Source of the DNA: Dawidia cretensis
Lineage (GTDB): Bacteria > Bacteroidota > Bacteroidia > Cytophagales > Cyclobacteriaceae
Reading direction: 5' to 3'
Length of the DNA: 64,000 nt
NCBI RefSeq assembly: GCF_018598175.1
Contig: NZ_JAHESE010000013.1
Location: 1-64,000 of the forward strand
Made by a program: the position numbers and the translations under genes. A model generated the notes under the pieces. It saw only the letters and a list, made by a program, of their open reading frames with translations, made no database searches and was not told the origin of the DNA. Positions 28,601 through 37,900 of this stretch are shown here, piece after piece; the first letter of the stretch is position 1, and each line of letters starts with the position of its first letter.

Positions 28601-30342
28601 ACATTGATCTCATTTACCTGTATCGTCTTGAACTTCCACCGCTGCAGCCCCTGGCCTTTATCGAGGTTGCCCACCAGGGTCAGCCCCGCGTCGGCCGCAA
28701 AGGAACCCGAGCTCTCGCCCACCAGGTTGAGCTTGAGTGTAAAGTCAAGTCCTGTTTCCGTGTCAGATATACTCTTCAGACCAATGTCCTGGATGCTGAT
28801 AGGAAAGCCCGCCATGCGCTGTTGCAGCGCTTCCGAGCCGAACGTGAAGTTTCCTACTTTCAGGTAAGGCTTGACCGACTGGATTTCGAGATTCTCGAAC
28901 GTGATGTTAGCAAGCTCCACACCCTGGCCGCCTTCACTCAGCTTGGCGGCGATCGTCATCTGGCCGTGCAGGTTTGCCTTCGGCTGGAACTTGCCATTCT
29001 GGATTTTAATATCCAGGTAAGAAGCGTCGTAAATCACGACTTTACCCGCGCCCCAGAGGGGGAACGTCATATCCTCTGCCGGCGATACATTAAAAATATA
29101 GTTGCCGCCGGTGTTGATCAGCGCCGTATACTCAAAAGGCCGATCTTCTTTGCCGATCGGGATCACAATGCCGCCATTGAACTTCGCCTCCACCAGTTGG
29201 TTGGCTTCCAGCTCGACGCTGAGCTCTTGCAAGGAGAAGGCCCATCCGTTCATGTCGCCCTGCTCCATGGGAATCAGGTTACGGCCGGTAAACTTGCCAC
29301 TCAAACCCAGGTTGTCGATCAATACATTTTCTGCGCTAAAGCTTGTGCGGCCGGTCGCTCCTTTCTTCTGAAACTCCGGGGGCAGGCTCACCGTCAGCTC
29401 ACGCAGGAAGAAGCCGCGCCACAGGTTAGCATTCTCGGGTAGCATCTGCGTCGACTGGTAGCCCGCGGGGAATACCACGGCCGGTGCGTTGCGCACGTCG
29501 CTAAAATCAAATACAGCATCGCGCACGGCGAAACCTACACCATTCAAACCTGTTACCTGGAAGGGCGGCAGGTCGAGCTGTACCACCAGGTCATTCCAGC
29601 TGGTAAGCGTCGTTTTAAAGCCAGTTTGTACCTGGCCTTCAGCCACGGTGCCGTTAGCATTTTCAGGGCGGATCAGGTCGCGCGAGAATTTTACTTCCGC
29701 ATCGAGCCCGAGCTCGCGGAAACCGTCGCAGTCCATGACTGCATAACAGCCCTGCCCGGAGCTGGTGCCTTTCAGCAACAGCTGCACTTTATTACCATTG
29801 AAGTTTATACCGTAGTCGCCCAGCAATTCCAGGCGTGCATCGCCCACGATACCTCCTTGCTTGGTAAATTTTATACCGCGGGCCATGAAGGTCAGCACCT
29901 GCTCGTTCTGCGGCACTTTGAACTGCAGAAACACATCCAGCTCGGCATGGGTGGGTTTCAGGCGCATTGCATGGATGGCGATTTCGTATTCGATGCCGCC
30001 GATCGAACGCGAGATGCCGACGGGCAGCTCAAACTGCGACGCATCGTGCAGGTCGGTAATGTAATTCTTTGCCGTGTGTACTTTGTCCATCACGGACCGC
30101 GCCAGGTCGATATACCGTTGAATGGAGTCGTTTTCCACCGGCATCATGCCTTCGGTCAGCACGTCGGGCGCCTCGCCTACATTCCAGGGAGCGACAGACG
30201 ATGGCTGTAACATGAACACTGAGTCTTTATGGACCCGCAGGCTATCACCAGTAGCCGCGACGGCCCGAAGGCCCGGCACCAGGGCCACAACGAGTAAGGC
30301 AACTAAGTATAAACGTTTCTTCATCTTCATGATTTTATACAT
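25699..30342 (-). CDS. giant exported beta-rich protein of unknown family
   Basis: This 1547-residue protein has a signal peptide; ATGs at codons 1, 5 and 7 all precede the hydrophobic segment. It contains no domain I can name. Most of the chain alternates polar and non-polar residues in strand-sized units with many Gly, Asn and Asp turns, especially about 250-700 and 850-1130, which suggests a long beta-solenoid, beta-sandwich array or barrel. Around 745-800 there is a helical stretch (LKAATSKMTGVVKKLESTM). No T9SS sorting tail is present. It lies 16 bases after the HEAT-like gene and overlaps the FN3 gene by one base, so it is an integral part of the toxin-adhesin operon. Confidence 0.85.
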   Translation of the reverse strand: MYKIMKMKKRLYLVALLVVALVPGLRAVAATGDSLRVHKDSVFMLQPSSVAPWNVGEAPDVLTEGMMPVENDSIQRYIDLARSVMDKVHTAKNYITDLHDASQFELPVGISRSIGGIEYEIAIHAMRLKPTHAELDVFLQFKVPQNEQVLTFMARGIKFTKQGGIVGDARLELLGDYGINFNGNKVQLLLKGTSSGQGCYAVMDCDGFRELGLDAEVKFSRDLIRPENANGTVAEGQVQTGFKTTLTSWNDLVVQLDLPPFQVTGLNGVGFAVRDAVFDFSDVRNAPAVVFPAGYQSTQMLPENANLWRGFFLRELTVSLPPEFQKKGATGRTSFSAENVLIDNLGLSGKFTGRNLIPMEQGDMNGWAFSLQELSVELEANQLVEAKFNGGIVIPIGKEDRPFEYTALINTGGNYIFNVSPAEDMTFPLWGAGKVVIYDASYLDIKIQNGKFQPKANLHGQMTIAAKLSEGGQGVELANITFENLEIQSVKPYLKVGNFTFGSEALQQRMAGFPISIQDIGLKSISDTETGLDFTLKLNLVGESSGSFAADAGLTLVGNLDKGQGLQRWKFKTIQVNEINVDIDGGAFKINGHLIFYRNDVMYGDGFNGNVKAEFTPGLKVTATAIFGNVNQMRYWYADAMVNFPTGIPIFAGVGIYGFGGGAYYAMKMDNQGVGSDLGRTASGVVYVPDTKAGLGLKAIVSIGSYPKPEAFNADVTFEISFFKTGGVRHIAFGGNGYLVTPGLDVNLDKLKAATSKMTGVVKKLESTMADKTLGLVKSAGSENSMTEIFGEVGDKAGQKGQISAKVMIDYDFENRVLHGNFEVFINVAGGIIKGAGPNGRAGWSVLHFAPSEWYVYVGTPDDRCGISMGVGPIRATATSYFMVGTKILGSPPPPEAVTRILGGGDYDYMKDLNALGTGAGFAFGAGLSINTGDLSFLMFYARFEAGLGFDIMLKDYGNVSCKGSGPLGINGWYANGQVYAYFDGDVGIRVKVFGMKRNISILSIGAAVLLQAQLPNPIWMQGTVGGHFSVLGGLVKGDCKFQVTLGDKCEIERGGSVVEDLEVIAQLTPDNGTSDVDVFTTPQTLFNFAVGREFGLVDLDEQPKTFRVKLEYFRVKDGTRELPATLEWNDALDVVAFRPTDIFPSKKELKAEVQISFEEFMLGNWRPVIVDGKKVIQTESISFTSGEAPDYIPQSNVAYSYPEINQVNFYAQEYNKGYIKLKQGQPYLFGEDKRFIQKGRFVGTDDSQAYFDVQYGNSEVSFDLPAGLRTGQMYQMELVNIPAEKQKSIDQNVTAKTDKIQSEGQSLDIEIASKQATGTMEMLEEKALYQSYVRSSQYPTFAAKVAAMNQSAAWRRPIRNAVHELGVTLNGAEMFSESEIFGKGSISPTVRFEAVLAGNTFFENVVVPEIYREYPLDASGVITWRTPQAMGVPPVRNATYIRQYPSNISMTDQVAEANGFTFATNEAAFVYDIMHYIEYDFRDIQSKLVNKYISAGSPNPGVVSYLTASFSPIAEGNYRVKVSYVLPGKDVVTSQQEIQIINTVKP

Positions 30343-30358
30343 CCGACAAGCACTGAAT

Positions 30359-31279
30359 TCAGTATTTGTTTTTATTCACTTTATAATCGGGGGTTGCTTT
30401 AAACCAGTCGCGTACGATCTGCAACGCCGCCACGTAGTCTTTTGCGTCGATGTCGCCACTGGCATCTACTTTCAGCGGATAGCCCTCGATGGCCGGCGCA
30501 AGCATCTCCATCACACGATAGCCACACGGTATGCGCGCAGGGTGCTCGGCATCGGCTGAGTTGCAATTGGCCTCGGTGCTGTTTAATACCGTTACCAGGT
30601 AGTCGATCAATTCTTTGTTTCGGGTATATACCAAGTCAGGAAAGACCTCGTAGACCACTTCATCGTTCACGGGCAGGCGGCGCAGGCGGCTCATGATATT
30701 CTCAAGAGAATAACCATCGCCCATACGCGCTAACGCCAGCATGGCTGACCAGCGGTCTTTCTTTGATGCGCTGCTTTCCTGGGCAATCGCGCGCAGGTCG
30801 TTCCGTATGGTGGCGACCTCCAGGTAGCCGACCAGCCGGGCAATTTTATCCAGGTGTGGGGCTCTTCTCTTCAGCAGTGCCACCAGCGAGTCCTGTGCTG
30901 ACGGCGCAAAATCTTCGCGGAGAAATTCCGGCAGGTAGCCCATCGCAAGGCCGGCATTTCCGGCATTTGTATCGCGCGCGCCTTGCATCAGTTTCTGCAC
31001 GGCATCCTGGCGCAGGTGTGCCTGCCGGGCATTGATTCCCGCGAGCTGCGCAATAGCATAGGCTTTGCCGCGCACCGCCACCGCCGTGTCCGTCAGAAAA
31101 GGCGTGAGCGCCGCGAGCGTAGCTTTGCTGTTTTCAGTAATAGAGAGCTGCTTGGGTATCGCCGGATATTTACCGGAGCGTACTTCGCCGAAATAGGCAG
31201 ACAAGGTGCCCGCAATGTCCTGCGCATGGCAAACACCGGATACCATCAGGGCAGCAAAAAACAATACTCTTTTAACCAT
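30359..31279 (-). CDS. small exported HEAT-like alpha-helical protein
   Basis: The start MVKRVLFFAALMVSGVCHAQ gives a good signal peptide and begins 10 bases after the immunity gene's stop, next to AGAGGA; a start 15 codons earlier would overlap that gene. The 306-residue mature part is built of paired helices with HEAT-repeat character (AAL-PFL-DTAVAVRGKAYAIAQLAG; SAMLALARMGDGYSLENIMSRL). It may be a periplasmic scaffold or chaperone for the large neighbours. The family call rests on helix pattern only. Confidence 0.65.
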   Translation of the reverse strand: MVKRVLFFAALMVSGVCHAQDIAGTLSAYFGEVRSGKYPAIPKQLSITENSKATLAALTPFLTDTAVAVRGKAYAIAQLAGINARQAHLRQDAVQKLMQGARDTNAGNAGLAMGYLPEFLREDFAPSAQDSLVALLKRRAPHLDKIARLVGYLEVATIRNDLRAIAQESSASKKDRWSAMLALARMGDGYSLENIMSRLRRLPVNDEVVYEVFPDLVYTRNKELIDYLVTVLNSTEANCNSADAEHPARIPCGYRVMEMLAPAIEGYPLKVDASGDIDAKDYVAALQIVRDWFKATPDYKVNKNKY

Positions 31280-31289
31280 TCCTCTTTTT

Positions 31290-31994
31290 TTATTTTCTGC
31301 CAGAAGAAGCAATCCTAAAATCAAGCGGGCATTCTTTGATCTTTACTCCGGTCAGCTGGTTTGCTTCAATCGCATTTTTCACACGCTCCGTAATCAAGAT
31401 TCCCCAGATATCCAGGTCATACATATCCAGCGTCTCAAACTCGGGATTCATGACAGCGTCTGCTATCGTAAATGTGCTATCAGGGAATTTTGCCTTCAGA
31501 TCAGGCCATGAGTCGCCCTTCAGGGGAGGCTCATCACCAACTTTTCTTCCCAGGAAATCGCTTTTTTGAAAAGTCGACTCCTGAAAATTGATGTATTGAA
31601 GCTGCCAGGCGAGCAAATGCATCACATAAAATTCAGTTTCTTTCCCCTTCCATCCGATGCTGCCATTGTAAAAGGTCAACTCCGGCGTGTTAAAAGGAGC
31701 TAATACTTCTTTGAACCTGGGCGACACGGGAAACGTCAATCCGGTGGGGCGGATTCCGATCCAGCTGTGCATGTCACACAAAGCGTGTGGCTGTTCCGGC
31801 GCTCCTATTTCTTGCGCATAGGCCAGGCGCATACCTTTAAATGAATTACTGCCTTCCGGATAAAAATCGGCATAGTATTTTTTAACACGACTCAATGCCG
31901 ATTGTGATTCTATTCCCGACGCATCAACATCCGGATATATATTATAGGATCCTTGACTGTCGAATGGATTATGTTCTAATATGTATCGTTTCAT
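31290..31994 (-). CDS. Imm11-type immunity protein
   Basis: This 234-residue cytoplasmic protein without signal peptide follows the large toxin gene with an ATGA overlap. Its C-terminus (ILITERVKNAIEANQLTGVKIKEC, about 195-218) has the pattern of the Imm11/DUF1629 family of polymorphic-toxin immunity proteins, which typically end with a serine/threonine-glutamate-arginine motif, a helix and a TGxxF/I strand. Coupled translation directly after a nuclease-ending toxin supports a protective role against the C-terminal AHH-type domain. The specific pairing is inferred from position. Confidence 0.75.
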   Translation of the reverse strand: MKRYILEHNPFDSQGSYNIYPDVDASGIESQSALSRVKKYYADFYPEGSNSFKGMRLAYAQEIGAPEQPHALCDMHSWIGIRPTGLTFPVSPRFKEVLAPFNTPELTFYNGSIGWKGKETEFYVMHLLAWQLQYINFQESTFQKSDFLGRKVGDEPPLKGDSWPDLKAKFPDSTFTIADAVMNPEFETLDMYDLDIWGILITERVKNAIEANQLTGVKIKECPLDFRIASSGRK

Positions 31995-34900
31995 AGCCCT
32001 GAAAGTCCTGTAAGATTGTCAAGTTTTTTAGGAGTACCAATCAAAGTATTCGCAATATGGTCTTTGTATTGGTTTACCATATCCGTCATGCGTCGGTAGG
32101 CCTCGGCATGATCATCCAGATCGATCAAACGCTGCAAATTGTTTAAATGTGCCGCAAAGAGCTTATCATAAACATTGTGACCGTACGTTCCTGCTGTGTG
32201 ATTGATATTACGCAAAAACATCAAGTTGTCAATATCATGGAAGAAGTCTGTCTTTCCGGCTTTAAGCGCCCACTCCATGATTTCCGTACACACGCTGTTG
32301 TTGTAAAGCATATTCACCGGGAGAATGTGGTGCGCATTAAAATCGTTCTTGAAAAGCGTTTCGATGGCCTTCTCCAGTTGCTCAGGTGGCAATTTCTTTA
32401 AGTCAGTCAGCTTCTTAAAAAGATCTTTATCCTCCGCGTACATATTAATAAATGCGTCCAGGTTGGCAGACTTCCCTTCATAAAGCTTCACAATGCTTTT
32501 TCGGAGATTATCCCGATAATTCGTCATTCCAATTAATTTGGATACGAGAGGATGTGTCTTCAAAAGTTCTGCTGCTTTTTTCGCACGCGTGTCCTGACCG
32601 ACAATATCCATCAGCTCATCGCCAAACTTATTCTTGCAAGACAACAACAGATCGTAGTCATATCGTTTGATCGGAGCAAGATCGCCCAGTCGCTCAAAAG
32701 TCTTCAACAAGTCTACATCCAGGTCCTTGAGATGGTCTGCTAGGAAAGTAATATTCTCCCCAAGGGTTTTCTGACGTGCCAATAACCCTGTCAGGAATGT
32801 TTTCTGAAGATCGGAATTCCAACCAGCGATCAGCTCGAACACTTTTGCATCTGCGTTCTCCTTCAGCAGCGCCACCAGGTTGTTCCGCGGTGCCGCATCT
32901 TCCAGTGCACCGAACATGCCGACAAATTTGTCCGTAAGTGTTCTTACACGCGCCGGGTTAAACTTCCCGGCTTCGTCGCCGAATGAAACCATTCGTCCTA
33001 TGACGGCAGCCATGTCAGCTTTGCTAAGCGTCGACATCTTACTGCCTTTCGCCATAGTCGCCCAGGCATCCATTGCCGCAAACTTCTTCGCCCCGTCAAG
33101 GTTCGCGAAAACGGTTTTCAGCGAAGCCTCAGCCTTTAAGTCGTCGGCAAGTTTGACCAGCAGCTTTTTATCCCAGCCGTCAACTTTACCAAAGAACGTC
33201 GCAATATCACTTTCTTTGATGCCCAGGGACACGAACGTATCCCACAGCGAGAGATCATATTTTCCGCTCGCAAAACCCTGGATAATCGATTCACGGTTAC
33301 CAAAAGTAGCCAGGAATTTAGTTTGTCGCTCTTCGCCCAGGCCTTCCAGAAACTTGCCTATGTCATGGCAATCGTTGTGGGTCAGAATGGTCTGCTTGCC
33401 AACGTAGTAGGTATGGGTATTCTGAACGGTAAAATTATACACCGTGGCGATGGTGTCGACGCTGATGTTGCTTTTGATATCCGCATAGCCATCTGCCGTA
33501 TGCAAGAGCATCGTCGTACTCAGCGCAGCCGCCGTTACCCAGCCTCTTGTCTTCTCGTAGAACCTGTGATCGGGTGTAGCCCAAAGGGTGTCACGCCCCG
33601 AAATAATACGCTGAAGCTTTTTGGCTTTTTTGCTGAAGACGTTCGTTACACGCTGCCATGCATTCTTGTGGCTTAATTCATCATAACTCTTGACCATATC
33701 CCCCGCGGCAATTTGCTGAATAGGTTTAATGCCTTGTTGTGTATGCACCGGAGTTCCGGCCACAAAGCAGTTGTTCCCGCTCACACATCTAATGACACCG
33801 TTGTCATCAAAGATTAAGATGTCATCTATTGTTTCACCGGTGGTACCTTTCGTGTAGTATGCTACATCGGCTACGTTCTCTTCCAACTTCGCGTTGTGGC
33901 TCAGATCACCCAGGTTAGTCAATTTCTCAAATATCAATTCGCCCCGGGCATCGATGTGGGCTACCTGAACGTTTCCTTTTGTGAGGAATTTGTTATCGGA
34001 GGTTTGCGTGAGCTTATCGCCCATCTTTTCAAATTTCTTCAGCATGTTTGCGAATACCGTCTTCAGCCTTTCCGTCTTAGAAATTGCCGCAACGCCGTTG
34101 GCGCCATTCTTATACGTACGCAGTTTCTCAATAGCATCTTCAAGCTTCTTCACCGCAGCCGAATTCTCTGCCGCGCCGGCGGCGCTCTTCTCCAGCTCCA
34201 GTATGTTCATCAACAGCTCCCGGTCTTTTTTACCCCCATTTAAAACCTCCACCAGATTTTTATCCTTGGGGTCCATGGCCGTGATACGGGCGCACAATTT
34301 GTTAACCTCCTCTAGGTGCTTTTCGGCGTCCATCAACCCGTCGGCGTAGTTAATTGCCTTGGCAGCCTGGTTAACATCTTGCAGCGCCTGCAACTTCTTA
34401 ACATCGGGCACCGCCGCACCGCCTATAAGGTTTATACCACCCAGCACAGCAGAAGAAATTTGAAGAACCTGTGCCAGCTTGGGGTAATCATCGGTGGCGG
34501 CCGAACCCACGAGACTTGCCACCGAGCTAAGCTTGTCAGCATAGTTTAGCAGCTTCAACGCCAGGGTTACATTGCCGCCGGGAATGGCCAGGCTGATTAC
34601 GTCAACGGCTGTACCAATACCTTCTGCAGTGGTTCTGGCATCTGCCTTCTTCTCAATAAAGTATAGGGTAATGGCCGGAACGAACATACCACCATCCTGT
34701 TTGCTGCTGGCATAGACGTCAATCAGCTTGGCTTTGTCGTCCAGGATAATGGGTTCGAGCGCACGCAACGGCAGCGGCGTACTTTCAGAAATCGTCGCAA
34801 AACCCATTGTGGCCTTGTTGGTGTACGCCAGTGTGCCGCTTGCTTCTTTGTATTCCACAACAGACTTGGTGTCTTGCGGCATAACATACCGGCAGCCTAC

Positions 34901-37900
34901 GCACAACGATGCCAGCGCTTCCTTAAACAAGCGTTTGGTGAATCCTACGTAGTTATAGGTAATCATCTTCTTCTTGAGGATCGTCACTTTGGCCGGGTCC
35001 ATATACGCGACTATCTTCGGCGTCAGCGTCGAAAACTCAACAATCTCTTTCTGACTTTCTTTGTCTTTTATCTCCCCCGGATTGGAAATGGCATAGTTCA
35101 TGTAGTCGCCGTACGCGCGGATGATATAGTTCATGACCATGGTATTGAAATTCGCCCCCATGAACATCGTCTGATCATCGATGGCCCTCACCATCTTGCC
35201 GAGAATATACTCATTATCACTATCCGTCTCGCCCGCCAGCGACTGCAGGAACATCGCCTTCGCCTTGGGTTCCTCAGGGCACGTCCACATCAACTTGTAG
35301 ATCGCGCGTTCCAGGCTATTGGATACAACACCGGCTTCCAGAATTGTACCCACCAGGTGCGCACGCGCGTCCGCGCAAATGAGCTTGAGGTCTTCTGTAC
35401 TCATGGCCTCGATAGCATTTCTGATCTCAATCGGATCCAGCGAAGCGATAACTGCCTTCGCAGCGCAGTAATTCGAAGTTGCGATAAGCTGGATTGCCTT
35501 CTTATTGATCTCCTTCTGGTGATCAATCATCGCCCGGAATTCCTTCAGGAACTCCAGGAGCACAAGCTGTTTCTGTTCCGGTTTCCCGGACTCCAGGAAC
35601 ATACCTTTCTTCGCCAGGTGATACTCAAAATATCCTGCAGTGAGTTGCTCCTTCGGCAGATCGAAAATAGTGCGCATGAGATAAGGATCAACCAACAAAT
35701 CGTTTGATATCGTCTTAACGCTTACGCTCATTTCTGACCAGTCACCAAAATTGACAGTCATCTTATTGAAGACGTCCGGATATACAATTCTGTATTCGTA
35801 GATTTTTGTTGTGAGCCAGTAGCTCATCTTCCTGTCATTATCCGACCCCAGTATGTCATACATACCGGCGTATTCAGGGCGGGGAGACGTTGCACTAACG
35901 TTGTATGCTATCTGATTGTCTTCATACGTAAACTTTTCCACGGTGGTCGATGAGCTGGCATTAATCTGGCAGGCGTCAACATTGTATAAATCAATGTAAC
36001 TGTCGCCCGAGGGGTTGGTGGCCATATGCTCGTTGGGCAGGCCGGAGAAGCGCACCACGTCTACGCCTTTTGCGTGGTATGTCATGATAACAGCCACACC
36101 TGCGCCCTGGGTGACAGACTCTCCCTTCGGCAAGAGTGGCGCGGGTTCCTTCCGGGTTTTGGGGTCAGCGTAGTAACCCAGAAACTTACCACTCATCCAG
36201 GTGGCAAGGTATTTGGTCACAACAGCTTTTTCGTTGACCGTCTTTGTTATTTCAAAACCATCCAGCAGGCCGGCCGGCAGCATTTCATACTCTTTGGGTG
36301 TATACTCACCAATACCAAATGTAAAGTAGGCCTGCGTCGTCTCTGCCGGCAGTCTGACAAGCTTACCATTGGGAGCCATAAAACTCACCGTATTGTCAGG
36401 GTTGCGCCAGTCTTTCTTTATACCCGCGATGCTGATGCGAGCCTCACCTTCCTCATCGTCTTCAAACACATCCATCACAATGTCTTTGAAGCGCATTTTG
36501 TCCCACTGGTATTTATACAGCTTGTCGCCCATGGGGTAGTCCATCAAGTTGTCTGTATTGCCTTGTGTAATGGTGAAGTTAGGTTCCTGAAAGATGTGGT
36601 GCAGGTTGAATGCGCCATGTCCCAGCTCGTGCGCCATGGTACGAACTATAGCATCGGTATCAGCATGTTTGTCCATAAAGACGAAACCAGCCTGTTTGCT
36701 GCGGGGCATGTAGCCCAGGGCATCAAAGCTCTTGGGATTTCTTACCAGGAACAGGTAGAAGGTTTCATCTTGCAATTTGCCGAAGGCCTTGATCACGGCC
36801 TTCATGTCGCTGGTATAGTTAGAGAGTATGCCGCTCTCACCATCGTCAAACGGCGACGGCAGTGTATGCTGAATACGGTCGGCAATACTTACACGCCAGT
36901 TCACGACCGCTTGCCCGTAGATTTTGTTGAGCTCGGTCGAGATTTTCTGGGCCGTCAGGGCCTCCGGCACCGTCACATCGCCTACCGGCACAATGACCAC
37001 CGATTTGACAATCTCGGCATACGTAGCCACGTTCAGCTTACCCAGCACCTGATCCTTGCCGGTGCTGTCAGCCGCCGGGTAGATGGCCAGCAGGCTTTGC
37101 GTGTCACCACTCGACTTACCGGCTACCGGCACCGTTGTTTCCTGGCTGGTAAAGGGCGGTGCAGACACTACGTCGCCCGCCAGCTCAAAGCGTATTTTGC
37201 TTTTGTCAAGCGATGTACTTTTCAAGGTGGCCACCACGGGGTCACTGCCCCCTACGGCCACAGCCTTCCACGCCACGCTGTAATTATCTTTCAGGTGCTC
37301 ATAGTCTTTCTCCAGTGCCTTGTGCTTGTAAGGATCAAAACCGTTTTTGGCCAGCGGCGCCGGCCCGAAGTTGAGCTCGAGGTTGTACTCACGGCTTCCG
37401 GCTTTAGCGGCAACATCGGCCGTCGTCTTATGAATATTACCCTTGGAGTCGATGAGGTAGCCATTGCCCGCGTTATCTTTCACGGCATAGTTGCTGCCCG
37501 GCGGCAGTGTTTGTGTACTGCCGTTTTTGTCTACCACCACAACCGAGCCATCGTCATTCTTATAGACAGAATGGATCCCGTCTTTTACCGTAATCAGTGT
37601 ATCCGCAACAAATCCATCGGGATCAAAATCTTTCGGCAGGTTCTCTTCGATAGTGGTCAGTGCCGAGTCGACGACATCGAGAACCTCCTCCAGCTTATCC
37701 AGGCCGTCCAGTAGCTCCTGCGGCACGATGTCCACACCGCCGCCGGTTACGTTCATCACACCGTTTACCATACGCATCTCCTTATTGACCGAGATGCTGG
37801 TGAACGACGTACGGATTTTCGCCTTGTTAAAGTAAGGAACTTCGACAACGCCCTCACCCGAGAACACGCCGTTCGAGCCGCTGATCTTTGTCAGCTTTAC

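Noticed and set aside
28153-29442. Plus-strand frame of 429 codons antisense to the 1547-residue protein gene.
   Set aside because: No signal peptide, domain or plausible start context is visible. Composition is typical of a shadow frame.
33374-33771. Hint domain read as an intein.
   Set aside because: The residue after the terminal Asn is Asp rather than Cys, Ser or Thr, there is no homing endonuclease, and it lies before a nuclease domain as in polymorphic toxins, so splicing is unlikely.
36026-37714. Long plus-strand frame of 562 codons antisense to the toxin gene.
   Set aside because: The minus-strand frame has a signal peptide and clear domains across the same bases. The antisense product is rich in His, Arg and Gln with no motif, as expected from the complement of a GC-biased coding frame.
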